Counted from the first letter of the stretch, positions 52,741 through 62,053 are shown. The stretch is 64,000 bases of DNA from Peribacillus faecalis (GCF_014712675.1 NZ_JACXSI010000070.1:45911-109910), one strand, 5' to 3'. Numbers and translations are program-made. Notes: a model not told the origin generated them from the sequence alone.

Positions 52741-53559
52741 TCAAGGGAACCTTGGGAATTGACCAAAGTCAGGCTTACGTTTCTCTTTGAAAGAGTCGCG
52801 TCCTTCCTTCGCCTCATCAGTTGTGTAGTATAGCAGCGTTGCATCTCCGGCGAACTGTTGAATGCCTGCAAGACCATCTGTGTCTGCATTGAATGCCGCT
52901 TTTAGGAAGCGAAGAGCAGTCGGACTCTTCTCAAGCATTTCCTCGCACCATTTCACCGTTTCTTCTTCCAATTGCTCCAAAGGAACAACTGTATTGACTA
53001 GACCCATATCAAGTGCTTCTTGTGCATTGTATTGACGGCATAAATACCAAATTTCACGAGCTTTCTTATGGCCGACAATTCGTGCAAGATAGCCTGAACC
53101 ATAACCGGCATCGAAGCTACCCACTTTTGGTCCTGTTTGACCGAATACAGCATTATCTGCAGCAATCGTCAAGTCACATACGATATGCAAGACGTGACCT
53201 CCGCCAATTGCATAACCTGCAACCATGGCTACTACCGGCTTCGGAGTCACACGGATTAAACGTTGTAAATCCAATACGTTCAGACGAGGAATTTGATCAT
53301 CGCCAACATATCCGCCGTGACCACGAACTTTTTGATCTCCGCCGGAACAGAAAGCTTTACCACCTTCACCTGTTAAAATGATAACGCCTACATTAGAATC
53401 TTCGCGCGCGTAAGAAAATGCATCAATTAATTCCATAACCGTTTTTGGACGGAATGCATTATGTACGTGCGGACGGTTAATTGAAACCTTTGCAATACCA
53501 TTATACGTTGAATAAATAATATCTTCATATTCACGTTCTTGTACCCAATTAATTGTCAT
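52741..53559 (-). CDS. menB: 1,4-Dihydroxy-2-naphthoyl-CoA synthase MenB
   Basis: A 272-residue crotonase-fold enzyme. Oxyanion-hole segments are [18 protein letters not shown] (residues ~79-96) and [12 protein letters not shown], and the catalytic region [16 protein letters not shown] is intact. It cyclises o-succinylbenzoyl-CoA by an intramolecular Claisen condensation. The ATG at 53559 follows GAAGGAGAGAG and overlaps the end of menH by 11 bases. Confidence 0.95.
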   Translation of the reverse strand: MTINWVQEREYEDIIYSTYNGIAKVSINRPHVHNAFRPKTVMELIDAFSYAREDSNVGVIILTGEGGKAFCSGGDQKVRGHGGYVGDDQIPRLNVLDLQRLIRVTPKPVVAMVAGYAIGGGHVLHIVCDLTIAADNAVFGQTGPKVGSFDAGYGSGYLARIVGHKKAREIWYLCRQYNAQEALDMGLVNTVVPLEQLEEETVKWCEEMLEKSPTALRFLKAAFNADTDGLAGIQQFAGDATLLYYTTDEAKEGRDSFKEKRKPDFGQFPRFP

Positions 53560-54379
53560 ACTCTCTCTCCTTCCTGTTCTCTATGAACCCACTTACTATT
53601 CTACCAAACATTTCTGAATCTTCCACGTGAATTGCATGACCAACCTCACAGATCGTTTGCCATTCACAATTTGGAATCATCTTACTCATTTTTTCTGCAA
53701 TTTTACAAAACTTTTCATCATATTCGCCAGTTAAAAGTAAAACTGGAAACTGAAGGATAGTGAGCTCCTCCCATAACGATTGCTGCATCCCTGTTCCCAT
53801 TCCGCGGAGACTATTGGCTAAACCGAGTTCCGAATTGCTTACTCTTTGTTCATAAATAGCCGCTTTTTTCTCTGTTGATAGTTTCTCTTGAGTCTTAAAC
53901 AGCGGGATACTCTGCCAATACTCAACGAACGCTTTTATGCCCTCTTGCTCAATACGGTCAGCCAGCTGATTATCCTGCTTTTTGCGCAACATTCTTTCCT
54001 CCGGGAGCAGCAAACCCGGTGAGGCGCTCTCTAACAGCAAAGTTTTTGTACTTTCCGGATACAGGACGCTGAATTGCAATGCCAGCCTGCCACCCATCGA
54101 ATAACCCAGCACGTTACAAGAAGCGATATTCAAATTCCCCAGCATTTTCTTTAAATCCGCAGCGACCTGTTTCAATTCATATCTTGAAAAGTCTTGCGGA
54201 CTCTCGCTTTTGCCGTGCCCAATTAAATCAGGCACGATGCATAAATAATTTTCCTGCAACGTTTGGATAAGTTGACTCCAAGTTGATTGGTCTCCTGTAA
54301 ATCCATGCAACAGCAAGAGCGGCTCACCTTTTCCGTATAATTCGACATAATAGGAGACTCCATTACAGTTAATTTCCAT
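53549..54379 (-). CDS. menH: SHCHC synthase MenH (alpha/beta hydrolase)
   Basis: A 276-residue alpha/beta-hydrolase-fold lyase. The oxyanion region is [12 protein letters not shown], the nucleophile elbow GYSMGGRLA (Ser), the acid in TGEYDEKF and the histidine in EVGHAIHVE. It removes pyruvate from SEPHCHC to give SHCHC. The frame opens with TTG at 54394, but GGTGG before the ATG at 54379 fits better ([10 protein letters not shown]). Overlaps menD upstream and menB downstream by 11 bases each, so the middle of the operon is translationally coupled. Confidence 0.9.
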   Translation of the reverse strand: MEINCNGVSYYVELYGKGEPLLLLHGFTGDQSTWSQLIQTLQENYLCIVPDLIGHGKSESPQDFSRYELKQVAADLKKMLGNLNIASCNVLGYSMGGRLALQFSVLYPESTKTLLLESASPGLLLPEERMLRKKQDNQLADRIEQEGIKAFVEYWQSIPLFKTQEKLSTEKKAAIYEQRVSNSELGLANSLRGMGTGMQQSLWEELTILQFPVLLLTGEYDEKFCKIAEKMSKMIPNCEWQTICEVGHAIHVEDSEMFGRIVSGFIENRKEREYDN

Positions 54380-56129
54380 ATTTTCCACCGTCAAACGACA
54401 GATTTATTTCCTGGGAAACATTTTGTTGCAATTCTCGGTGTAATTGGACATTTTTCTCACGATTTGTTGTCACTTCAATCACTTTAAGTCCTTCTTTTTC
54501 GAAAGAATCGGAAACAGCTTTATTAAAATGCTGCCAATCTCTCACTCTTGTAAACTCTCCGCCATACATTTTGACTGCATGTGAAAAATCCAAACCATGC
54601 GGTGTTCCAAATAAGTCTTCAAAATGATCTTTTTCGGACGCTTGTGGTAAAAATGAAAAAATGCCGCCTCCATCATTGTTTATTACGACAATTGTGATAT
54701 TTCTGTCCATCATTTTTGCTGCCAATAAACCATTTAAATCATGAAAGAAGCTTAAATCTCCAATAACCAGCAACGTCGGCAAACCTGTGGCACTCACTCC
54801 AATTGCAGAAGAAACTACACCATCTATCCCATTTGCACCTCGATTACAGTGAATTTTCCTATTACTATTATGAGTATGGAAAAATGTATCACAATCGCGT
54901 ATAGGCATTGAATTGCTAACAAAAATTTGACAATTATCCGGCGTCACGTCCTGCAATTCAAGGAATACTTTTCCCTCATTTAGATCAGCTTCTTCCCTAA
55001 GTGAAGATAGTATTTGCTTTGCCTGACTATTAAGCGCTTTCCAATCTCTATCCCATGTATTGCTCTCTCTTGCGGAAACTAGCTCTGTAAGCTGCTCACA
55101 AAGCCACGCTTCTTCACTATATATAAAGGAAACCGATAAGCCAGCCGGCTCTCTCCAGCCCGAGCCGCTATCAACTACAATATGTATGGCCTCCTTGCAG
55201 GCTTTTAAAAACAGCATTAACGGTTTCGATACAGGCATCGCTCCAAAACGAATAACAATGTCCGGTTTATACTGTGTTTTTACTGTTTCCACTTTCAGTA
55301 AACTATCGTAGCAGTCGATAATGCCATCCGAGTCTGAGCTTGTTCTGACTTGTGACAGCGGATCCGCCAATATTGGATATTTAAGCTGTTTTCCTAACTG
55401 AATGACTTCTTTAGCAAAAGTTGCATCATGCATCTCTCCGCAAATAATAAGACCTTTTTGATACTTTTCGAGCTTGCTTGCTAAGCCCGCTAAAGTTGCT
55501 TCACTAGCCTGTATGCTGCCTATATCGCACAGTTGCCTTTGTCCTTCTTGATTAAAACTGCCGGCATGAAAATAATCCTCTTTCATATCCGGAATAAGAG
55601 GTTCTCTAATCGGCATATTTAAATGTACAGGTCCCGCCGGCTTTTTCTTCGCCTCAATGACGGCTCTGCGGCTTATATTGCGCACATATGCGAGACTGCT
55701 ATCCTCTCCCGCAGGCACAGACATTTCACTGAACCACTTAACATGGTCACCATACAAATGTATTTGATTGATTGTCTGCGGAGCTCCGACATCCCGCAGT
55801 TCATGTGGTCGGTCAGCTGTAATCACAATGAGCGGCACCCTTGAAAGTTTCGCTTCTACAATAGCCGGATAATAATTTGCAGCAGCGGTTCCGGATGTGC
55901 ATATCATTGCAACCGGATTTTGTGTCGCCTTCGCTAACCCTAAAGAATAAAACGCAGCAGAACGCTCATCAATATTCATATGTGTCTCTATGGAAGGATG
56001 GCTTGCCAGCAACATGCTGACAGGCGTCGATCTCGACCCGGGACTAATGACTGCATGCTTTACCCCCATTCTTGAAAGCTCATCTATAAATGCTGCAATA
56101 AATGCTGTAAGAGCCTCTTGATGATTCAT
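54369..56129 (-). CDS. menD: SEPHCHC synthase MenD
   Basis: A 586-residue thiamine-diphosphate enzyme. N-terminal GVKHAVISPGSRSTPVSM and DERSAAFYSLG (the catalytic Glu contacts ThDP) and C-terminal GDLSFFHDLNG with NNDGGGIFSF (ThDP/Mg binding) are all visible. It adds 2-oxoglutarate, after decarboxylation, to isochorismate. The ATG at 56129 follows AGGAGGC, two bases past the menF stop. Confidence 0.95.
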   Translation of the reverse strand: MNHQEALTAFIAAFIDELSRMGVKHAVISPGSRSTPVSMLLASHPSIETHMNIDERSAAFYSLGLAKATQNPVAMICTSGTAAANYYPAIVEAKLSRVPLIVITADRPHELRDVGAPQTINQIHLYGDHVKWFSEMSVPAGEDSSLAYVRNISRRAVIEAKKKPAGPVHLNMPIREPLIPDMKEDYFHAGSFNQEGQRQLCDIGSIQASEATLAGLASKLEKYQKGLIICGEMHDATFAKEVIQLGKQLKYPILADPLSQVRTSSDSDGIIDCYDSLLKVETVKTQYKPDIVIRFGAMPVSKPLMLFLKACKEAIHIVVDSGSGWREPAGLSVSFIYSEEAWLCEQLTELVSARESNTWDRDWKALNSQAKQILSSLREEADLNEGKVFLELQDVTPDNCQIFVSNSMPIRDCDTFFHTHNSNRKIHCNRGANGIDGVVSSAIGVSATGLPTLLVIGDLSFFHDLNGLLAAKMMDRNITIVVINNDGGGIFSFLPQASEKDHFEDLFGTPHGLDFSHAVKMYGGEFTRVRDWQHFNKAVSDSFEKEGLKVIEVTTNREKNVQLHRELQQNVSQEINLSFDGGKYGN

Positions 56130-56131
56130 AT

Positions 56132-57535
56132 TTATACGCCTCCTAATGCATTTAACATCGGTTTGAACTTAATCCACGTTTCTTGATACTCTTCTTCAGG
56201 CTTAGAATCTTCTACAATGCCGCAGCCTGCAAAAAGAGACGCTTCATTCCCCTTTATTAATGCGGAACGGAGTGCGACAGCGAATTCGCCATTTCCGTTT
56301 GAATCAATCCATCCCAATGGTCCGCCATATAAACCTCTTTCTAGCAACTCATTTTCCCTAATCCATCTGACGGCAGCAGCCTGCGGCAAGCCGCCGAGCG
56401 CAGGAGTCGGATGCAGCTTTTTCACCAAATCAAGAATCGTTGTATAGTTTTCACAAACCGCCCGAACTGGCGTATATAAATGCTGAATATGCTTTGTTTT
56501 CATTAAAATCGGACTACTTGGAACGATCACTTCCGTACATGTAGTCTCCATCGTTCTGCGAATCATATTCACCACAAATTGATGCTCCATTAAATTCTTC
56601 GGATCATGTAACAACTCTTGTCCTAACTGTTCGTCCTCACCTTCAGTCTTCCCTCTGGCAATTGAACCTGCTAAGCAAGTAGAAAGCACTTCATTACCTT
56701 CCTTTTTTACTAAACGTTCAGGTGTGGCTCCGATGAAACAAGCATTTCCGGACTCCAAGCTAAAAACGAAGCTGGAGCTTTGTTCCTTCAATAAACGTTC
56801 TAAAACAGCCTCTGCACAAATTGCGCTATTAAATGTCAGCTTCAGTTCTCTCGCAAGTACTATTTTATCGATACCCTCGCTCTTAATCGTTTGAACCGCT
56901 TTGCTGACGGTCTCTTTCCATTGTTCAGGCTCGACTTCTTCTTTAGAGACAAGCATATTACTAACGGCAACTTTCTGCCCTTTAATTGTCTGTATCAGCT
57001 GTTCACCTTGTTCATATGCTTCTATAAGGCGTTTTATATTTCCTCCAGGCAAACAAAGGATATTCGTTGTATAAAATGCCTGATCATTTATGAGAGTCAT
57101 CATATATTGAGGGATATAGAAAAAATTATCACCAAAATGATCCCATAGTAAGGATTGACTCTTTCCACAATCAAAGGAGAATCCTCCAAAAAGGATTGGA
57201 CCAGTAGCTGGAATATGTTTGTTTTCAGATTGTACTATGCTATTTTTGATTACTTCATTCCAGTCAAAAGATATACTCTTATATCTATCTTCTGATGGTT
57301 CTGTTTGGATTGTTTCAACTTTCCCTAATCCTACAATGGAAGAATGTGTATCAGGTTCCTGCCAAAAGAGGCGCTCTCCTAAATAGCGTTCTCTTCCAAT
57401 CTCATAAAATGATAGGGGACTTAAAGCTTGCATTTGCACTACTTTACTGAAAAGTACTGCAGTATTTGTATCATTCGCTTTTTTTACTGCTTCCTGCAAA
57501 CCTTCAAGGAGCTCTGTGTCAACTACGATAGCCAT
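56132..57535 (-). CDS. menF: Isochorismate synthase MenF
   Basis: A 467-residue chorismate-utilising enzyme. The C-terminal chorismate_bind domain starts near residue 200; KIVLARELKL, FIGATPERLVKKEGNEV, LAGSIARGKTEGED and MEHQFVVNMI are its conserved blocks, and GGLPQAAAVRWIRE and GPLGWIDSNGNGEFAVALRS close the active site. It converts chorismate to isochorismate and is the first committed step of menaquinone synthesis. The ATG at 57535 follows GGGGGGATTC. First gene of the operon. Confidence 0.93.
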   Translation of the reverse strand: MAIVVDTELLEGLQEAVKKANDTNTAVLFSKVVQMQALSPLSFYEIGRERYLGERLFWQEPDTHSSIVGLGKVETIQTEPSEDRYKSISFDWNEVIKNSIVQSENKHIPATGPILFGGFSFDCGKSQSLLWDHFGDNFFYIPQYMMTLINDQAFYTTNILCLPGGNIKRLIEAYEQGEQLIQTIKGQKVAVSNMLVSKEEVEPEQWKETVSKAVQTIKSEGIDKIVLARELKLTFNSAICAEAVLERLLKEQSSSFVFSLESGNACFIGATPERLVKKEGNEVLSTCLAGSIARGKTEGEDEQLGQELLHDPKNLMEHQFVVNMIRRTMETTCTEVIVPSSPILMKTKHIQHLYTPVRAVCENYTTILDLVKKLHPTPALGGLPQAAAVRWIRENELLERGLYGGPLGWIDSNGNGEFAVALRSALIKGNEASLFAGCGIVEDSKPEEEYQETWIKFKPMLNALGGV

Positions 57536-57837
57536 ATGAATCCCCCCTTCTTTCTATATATCTGCTAAAGCCTTCTTAAAGATACACTTGTTTCAAGAAT
57601 AATGTCAATTGACTAACTAATCTAATTACAAAATTAACCATACACAGTAATTTTAATACTATGTCTTATGTTCTATTATATTTTAAATTAAAAATAACCT
57701 CTACCATTTAAGGTTACCAGAAGAGTTTTTAAGGGAAAATACTTAATTTTACACCAAATAAACCATATTTCAACTATTTTTTATATTTTGCATTTATAAT
57801 AATAAAGTAATTATTTATATTAAGGAGAGACAAATCC
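57536..57837. other. Divergent intergenic region menF-menA
   Basis: AT-rich, about 300 bases, with promoters for both directions expected. TTATAAT-like boxes occur near 57797 on the plus strand. No repeat copy, riboswitch or coding frame is seen. Confidence 0.5.
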
Positions 57838-58764
57838 ATGCAGATGCACGCTAATTCAGAGTCCGCACCGAATAAGCCGAGCTGGAAAGTCTGGTGGGAA
57901 TTAACCCGACCTCACACTTTAACAGCTTCATTTGTGCCCGTCTTAATCGGTACGGCTCTTGCACTTCATTACGGGACAATACATATCCCTTTATTCCTGT
58001 CTATGCTTTTAGCTTGTTTGCTGATTCAAGCAGCAACCAATATGTTTAACGAGTATTATGATTTTAAACGAGGTATTGATACTGAGCATTCTGTCGGAAT
58101 CGGCGGAGCAATCGTCCGGGAAGGTGTCGCGCCCAAAACAGTTTTGACTATTGCATTTTGCCTATACGGTTTGGCAATGATTCTGGGTCTTTATATTTGC
58201 AATGAAACTTCCTGGTGGCTTTGCCTTATTGGGTTGATCGGAATGGCTGTCGGCTATTTATACACAGGAGGTCCATATCCAATCTCTGCAACGCCGTTTG
58301 GTGAAATCTTCTCTGGATTTTTCATGGGAATGCTTTTTATTTTGATCTCCTTCTTTATTCAAACCGGCGATGTAACAATTCTATCCATATTTATCTCATT
58401 GCCGATTACGTTATTGGTAGGAGCCATTCTTTTATCGAATAGTATTCGCGATATCGACGAAGATACAGTAGGAGGCAGAAAGACATTAGCAATTGTTGTC
58501 GGCAAAAAAAATGCTATCTTGATTTTGGCGGCAATGTTCATTATTGCGTATGCAATCGTAGCCATCCTAGTTATTTTACAATTAGAATCCCCTTGGTTAT
58601 TACTTGTTTTCCTGAGTATCGCTTTGCCGATCAAATCCATTAAAATTTTCTCTGCAGGACAAACACCGAAAGAAATGGCCCCGGCAATGGGCGCAACGGC
58701 AAAAACAAATACTTTCTTCGGTTTTTTACTGGCCTTGGGACTCTTAATCAGTTATTTCATATAA
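57838..58764 (+). CDS. menA: 1,4-Dihydroxy-2-naphthoate polyprenyltransferase MenA
   Basis: A 308-residue UbiA-superfamily prenyltransferase with about eight or nine membrane segments. The first Asp motif is NMFNEYYDFKRGIDTEHS (residues ~62-79), and the second is NSIRDIDEDTVGGRKTLA. It attaches the polyprenyl chain to DHNA to give demethylmenaquinone in the membrane. The ATG at 57838 follows AAGGAGAG. Divergent from the rest of the men genes, followed by a terminator. In B. subtilis menA is not in this cluster as far as I recall, so its position next to menF is worth noting. Confidence 0.93.
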   Translation: MQMHANSESAPNKPSWKVWWELTRPHTLTASFVPVLIGTALALHYGTIHIPLFLSMLLACLLIQAATNMFNEYYDFKRGIDTEHSVGIGGAIVREGVAPKTVLTIAFCLYGLAMILGLYICNETSWWLCLIGLIGMAVGYLYTGGPYPISATPFGEIFSGFFMGMLFILISFFIQTGDVTILSIFISLPITLLVGAILLSNSIRDIDEDTVGGRKTLAIVVGKKNAILILAAMFIIAYAIVAILVILQLESPWLLLVFLSIALPIKSIKIFSAGQTPKEMAPAMGATAKTNTFFGFLLALGLLISYFI

Positions 58765-58773
58765 GTTCTTTCA

Positions 58774-58808
58774 AAGCTGCTCACTTATTAGGTGAACAGC
58801 TTTTTTTA
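58774..58808 (+). terminator. Intrinsic terminator of menA
   Basis: AGCTGCTCAC/GTGAACAGCT with one mismatch, followed by TTTTTTT. Confidence 0.85.
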
Positions 58809-58907
58809 GCATGAATTTTTTGCTCCTGTTTATACTATGTAAGACGACTCGTAAAATCTTTACCATCCGGAAATACATACTTTCTTAAAGGAGGTTTCTT
58901 TACATAT

Positions 58908-59648
58908 ATGCTTTCTTCACAACAAATCGCATCCTTGAAAGAGCAATTGGAACAAATGAAAGAGGAACTTAAAGGGACGTTAGATCAAACAGCATGGGAT
59001 GAAAATGAAAGAGGTTTAAAGGATTCTGTTACCGAGCTATCTTCTTATGATAATCATCCGGCCGACCTTGGAACGGAACTATTCGAGAGAGAAAAGGATC
59101 ACGCCATTGAAGACCATACAGCTAATGAATTGGAAAAAGTTTATCAAGCTCTTCATGCCATGGCATCCGGCACTTACGGAAACTGTGTTGTTTGCGGTGC
59201 TGAAATTCCATATGAGCGCTTAGAAGTCATTCCTTATTCTGTTTATTGTATTGAACATACACCTGATCGGACAATCGCGACAGATCGTCCGGTTGAAGAA
59301 CAACTATTGGAGCCTGCTTCAAGAGATTCTTTCGACAGGAATCGCACTGATTATATTAACGACGGATTAGATACGTTTCAGGAAGTCGCCCGTTATGGTA
59401 CATCAGAAACTCCTGCAGACTTTACCGGATACTTTGAGGAGTATGGAAATTTATATGAGGATCGTGATGATCACGAGGGCTTTACTGAGGCAATAGAATC
59501 GTTTATTGCCAGCGACATAACCGGTGAAGAAATCATCATCACTCCTTCGAAAACTCATGAACAATATGAAGAAATGCTAGACGATGCTGACACCGAATCA
59601 ATTATCGGCAACATTCCGTTGCATAAGACAGATGGATATGAAGAATAA
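58908..59648 (+). CDS. yteA: DksA/TraR zinc-finger family protein YteA
   Basis: A 246-residue protein. The N-terminal helical part (residues 1-75) is DksA-like and is followed by a zinc finger CVVCGAEIPYERLEVIPYSV-YCIEH (residues ~96-120), in which the fourth ligand is His rather than Cys. The acidic C-terminal domain (residues ~150-246) is typical of yteA-type Bacillus proteins. It may act on RNA polymerase, but the role is not established. The ATG at 58908 follows AAAGGAGG. Repeat copy 13 starts right after the stop. Confidence 0.87.
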   Translation: MLSSQQIASLKEQLEQMKEELKGTLDQTAWDENERGLKDSVTELSSYDNHPADLGTELFEREKDHAIEDHTANELEKVYQALHAMASGTYGNCVVCGAEIPYERLEVIPYSVYCIEHTPDRTIATDRPVEEQLLEPASRDSFDRNRTDYINDGLDTFQEVARYGTSETPADFTGYFEEYGNLYEDRDDHEGFTEAIESFIASDITGEEIIITPSKTHEQYEEMLDDADTESIIGNIPLHKTDGYEE

Positions 59649-59649
59649 G

Positions 59650-59885
59650 AAAAAACGGCACCGGTCCTTTTTTATCAGTGATATGCAACTTGGATTCACC
59701 TTGATGAAAAAGGAGCCATGTTGCAGGACAAAGACAGTCGCACCTTGAAACCCGTTTTTGGTTTCACAGAGTTATGGCAAGTAATGAACATCGGCTAAAA
59801 ACGACACGTCCGCGTGTCTTCTCCGATATGACCTCCATCCTGTAAGCCTCCGTGCATGCCAGGTGTAAGGTTAGATTAATTCAAA
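59650..59885 (+). repeat. Interspersed hairpin repeat, copy 13 (short form plus D cassette)
   Basis: Head GAAAAAACGGCACCGGTCC, long stem CCTTTTTTATCA...TGATGAAAAAGG, core hairpin TTGAAACC/GGTTTCA (changed on both arms relative to other copies), D cassette at 59789-59850 with inner stem GACACG/CGTGTC, and tail GGTGTAAGGTTAGA. It follows yteA. Confidence 0.86.
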
Positions 59886-59904
59886 AATTTGTATGCATAT
59901 TAAA

Positions 59905-59948
59905 TAAAGATACGCTCTTCAAATAGTTGAATTGAAGCGTATCTTTAC
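59905..59948. terminator. Bidirectional terminator after repeat copy 13
   Basis: AAAGATACGCTTC-type stem (AAAGATACGCT with AGCGTATCTTT) around an AATAGTTG loop region. Confidence 0.82.
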
Positions 59949-59952
59949 TTAT

Positions 59953-60123
59953 TTATCTTGTTATTAAATAATAAATAACATATAGCCAGCTAAATAAACC
60001 ATGAATGATTGCCCAAAAGACAGATTGATGCAGACTCCAGGATATAGTAATAGCTAAAGCTGCTCCGAATGAAACACCGTTCTTTACCACCTTTGTTGAA
60101 ACCGAACCTTTCTCCTTACTCAA
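59953..60123 (-). CDS. Small membrane protein of unknown function
   Basis: A 56-residue protein with one or two hydrophobic segments (ALAITISWSL and FWAIIHGLFSWLYVIYYLI). The frame is open to 60177, but AAAGGGGGTGG places the start at the TTG at 60123 (MSKEKGSVSTKV). A short basic N-terminus precedes the membrane part. No family is recognised. Confidence 0.6.
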   Translation of the reverse strand: MSKEKGSVSTKVVKNGVSFGAALAITISWSLHQSVFWAIIHGLFSWLYVIYYLITR

Positions 60124-60252
60124 GGTAGCCACCCCCTTTAAAAAATTTATATGATGGCACCAGCACAAACTCTCCATTATTTATTCTCTGTTTTATACAC
60201 ATTAATTAAGTCTTCTTAAATGACAGTCAATACCATATACGATATAATTCAG

Positions 60253-60270
60253 ATTAGTCAAAACTGACTA
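60253..60270. promoter_or_regulatory. Palindromic operator-like site upstream of the MFS gene
   Basis: TTAGTCAAAACTGACTAA: 7-base arms TTAGTCA/TGACTAA around AAAC, 47 bases before the ATG. It has the size of a TetR- or MarR-type operator; no regulator gene is adjacent. Confidence 0.5.
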
Positions 60271-60316
60271 ACTTTACGCGGAACATATTACATTACTGAA
60301 TGTGAGTTGATTCATA

Positions 60317-61486
60317 ATGGATTCAAAGAAAGTACTTCCTGTTCTATTTTTAGTCATGTTCTTAGTAATGGTTGGATTCGGTATCATTATTCCAGTTCTT
60401 CCGTTCTTAGCTGAGGAAATAGGAGCATCTCCGACAGAACTTGGGTTTTTAATGGCCATCTATTCAATCATGCAACTGATATTCGCTCCGATGTGGGGAC
60501 GTATATCAGATCGGGTAGGCAGAAAACCTGTGATGATTATCGGGATAGCCGGTTTAGCTATTTCATTTTTCGTCACGGCAAGTGCAGAAACATTATGGGG
60601 ATTATTCATCGCCAGAATAATTGGTGGCGTTCTTTCTTCAGCCAATATGCCCACTGCAATGGCCTACGTTGCTGATATCACAACAGAAGAAGATCGCGGG
60701 AAAGGTATGGGCATAATAGGAGCAGCTACCGGTCTCGGGTTTATTTTTGGTCCGGCAATAGGAGGCATCTTTTCTAAATCTAGTTTATCCTTGCCATTTT
60801 TAGTTGCCGGTATTTCTTCTGCAATTACATGTTTATTAGTAATCTTGATTTTGAAGGAATCTCTCCCTGCAGAAAAACGGGTGGACCATCAAACAGAAAA
60901 GAAAACGGACAACGCTCTTAAAGGACCTGCATCAATCATGTTTATACTGCAGTTAATTGTAACTCTTTCTCTCGCCGGTCTAGAAACAACATTTGCTTAC
61001 TTCGCAGCCAAAAGAGCAGGTGTTGATGCTGTCCAATTAGGCTATATTTTTATGATTATGGGGCTAGGCAGCGCCTTTGTACAAGGCGGTTTAGTCGGTA
61101 AAATGACCAAGAAATACGGAGAGGGCGCAGTAATCCGAGTTGGAATTATCGTATCTGCGATTGGATTTGTATTAATTCTGTTGTCTTCAAACTTCTGGAC
61201 ATCAGCTGTATTCTTAACTATATTCGGAATGGGTAACGGAGTAATCAGACCGGCGATATCCGCACTATTAACTAAAAATCAAAGCAGCGGATATGGAAAT
61301 ACAACCGGGCTACTTTCTTCCTTTGACTCATTCGGCAGAATTGTCGGACCGCCACTTGGCGGATGGTTATTCTCTGTTTCAATTAATTTGCCTTTCATCT
61401 CTGGTGCTATTTTATCCATCCTGGCTCTATTTCTTTATCAAATCTACCATTCAAAAGCAAAAACAAAAAGACTTTCGATTGATTGA
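60317..61486 (+). CDS. MFS drug-efflux-type transporter
   Basis: A 389-residue major facilitator, probably of the DHA1 drug:H+ antiporter type. The loop 2-3 motif is GRISDRVGRKPVMI (residues ~56-69), and the antiporter motif C-like segment GAATGLGFIFGPAIGG lies in helix 5 (residues ~137-152), indicating export. About twelve membrane segments with a basic central loop (residues ~190-205). It resembles TetA/NorA-type pumps, but the substrate is unknown. GTGAG precedes the ATG at 60317. A palindrome lies in the promoter region. Confidence 0.82.
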   Translation: MDSKKVLPVLFLVMFLVMVGFGIIIPVLPFLAEEIGASPTELGFLMAIYSIMQLIFAPMWGRISDRVGRKPVMIIGIAGLAISFFVTASAETLWGLFIARIIGGVLSSANMPTAMAYVADITTEEDRGKGMGIIGAATGLGFIFGPAIGGIFSKSSLSLPFLVAGISSAITCLLVILILKESLPAEKRVDHQTEKKTDNALKGPASIMFILQLIVTLSLAGLETTFAYFAAKRAGVDAVQLGYIFMIMGLGSAFVQGGLVGKMTKKYGEGAVIRVGIIVSAIGFVLILLSSNFWTSAVFLTIFGMGNGVIRPAISALLTKNQSSGYGNTTGLLSSFDSFGRIVGPPLGGWLFSVSINLPFISGAILSILALFLYQIYHSKAKTKRLSID

Positions 61487-61504
61487 TCGAGAGTCTTTCT
61501 TTAA
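61466..61504 (+). terminator. Intrinsic terminator overlapping the end of the MFS gene
   Basis: AAAGACTTTCGAT pairs with ATCGAGAGTCTTT, followed by CTTTAAT; the stop codon lies in the loop. Confidence 0.8.
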
Positions 61505-61511
61505 TAGAACA

Positions 61512-61544
61512 TAAAAAAAGATGCAGATATAATCTGCATCTTTT
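61512..61544 (-). terminator. Terminator of the rrn-trn operon
   Basis: AAAGATGCAGA pairs with TCTGCATCTTT; the minus strand continues into TTTTTTTATG. It ends the tRNA operon just past tRNA-Glu. Confidence 0.85.
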
Positions 61545-61551
61545 CATCGTA

Positions 61552-61623
61552 TGACCCGTACGGGATTCGAACCCGTGTTACCGCCGTGAAAGGGCGGTGT
61601 CTTAACCGCTTGACCAACGGGCC
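61552..61623 (-). tRNA. tRNA-Glu (TTC)
   Basis: Cloverleaf with acceptor GGCCCGT/ACGGGTC, anticodon loop CTTTCAC. No encoded CCA. Last gene of the 21-tRNA cluster. Confidence 0.95.
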
Positions 61624-61628
61624 AGTTC

Positions 61629-61719
61629 TGGCGGAGAAGGAGGGATTTGAACCCTCGCGCCGGTTACCCGACCTACACCCTTAGCAGGGGCGCCTCTTCA
61701 GCCTCTTGAGTACTTCCCC
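61629..61719 (-). tRNA. tRNA-Ser (GCT)
   Basis: Class II tRNA with long variable arm, acceptor GGGGAAG/CTTCTCC, anticodon loop CTGCTAA. CCA is encoded. Confidence 0.95.
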
Positions 61720-61730
61720 GGACAAAAATA

Positions 61731-61805
61731 TGGCTCCGCAGGTAGGATTCGAACCTACGACCGCTCGGTTAACAGCCGAGTGCTCTACCACTGAGCTACT
61801 GCGGA
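61731..61805 (-). tRNA. tRNA-Asn (GTT)
   Basis: Acceptor TCCGCAG/CTGCGGA, anticodon loop CTGTTAA, CCA encoded. Confidence 0.96.
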
Positions 61806-61814
61806 ACATTATTA

Positions 61815-61891
<77 letters not shown>

Positions 61892-61895
61892 ATAA

Positions 61896-61969
61896 TGGAG
61901 CGGGTGATGAGAATCGAACTCACGACATCAGCTTGGAAGGCTGAGGTTTTACCATTAAACTACACCCGC
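61896..61969 (-). tRNA. tRNA-Gly (TCC)
   Basis: Acceptor GCGGGTG/CACCCGC, anticodon loop CTTCCAA, CCA encoded. Confidence 0.96.
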
Positions 61970-61976
61970 GTATATA

Positions 61977-62053
61977 TGGGGCGACTGAAGGGAATCGAAC
62001 CCTCGAATGTCGGAACCACAATCCGATGCGTTAACCACTTCGCCACAATCGCC
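61977..62053 (-). tRNA. tRNA-His (GTG)
   Basis: The extra 5' G typical of tRNA-His pairs with C73; anticodon loop TTGTGGT; CCA encoded. Confidence 0.96.

Larger units (their letters stand above)
59649..59952. other. Gene-free stretch between yteA and the small minus-strand gene
   Basis: Repeat copy 13 followed by a bidirectional terminator; nothing else is seen. Confidence 0.7.

Noticed and set aside
18570-59885. The interspersed repeats as a CRISPR array
   Set aside because: Copies are kilobases apart, of variable length, with no regular spacer units and no cas genes in the window.
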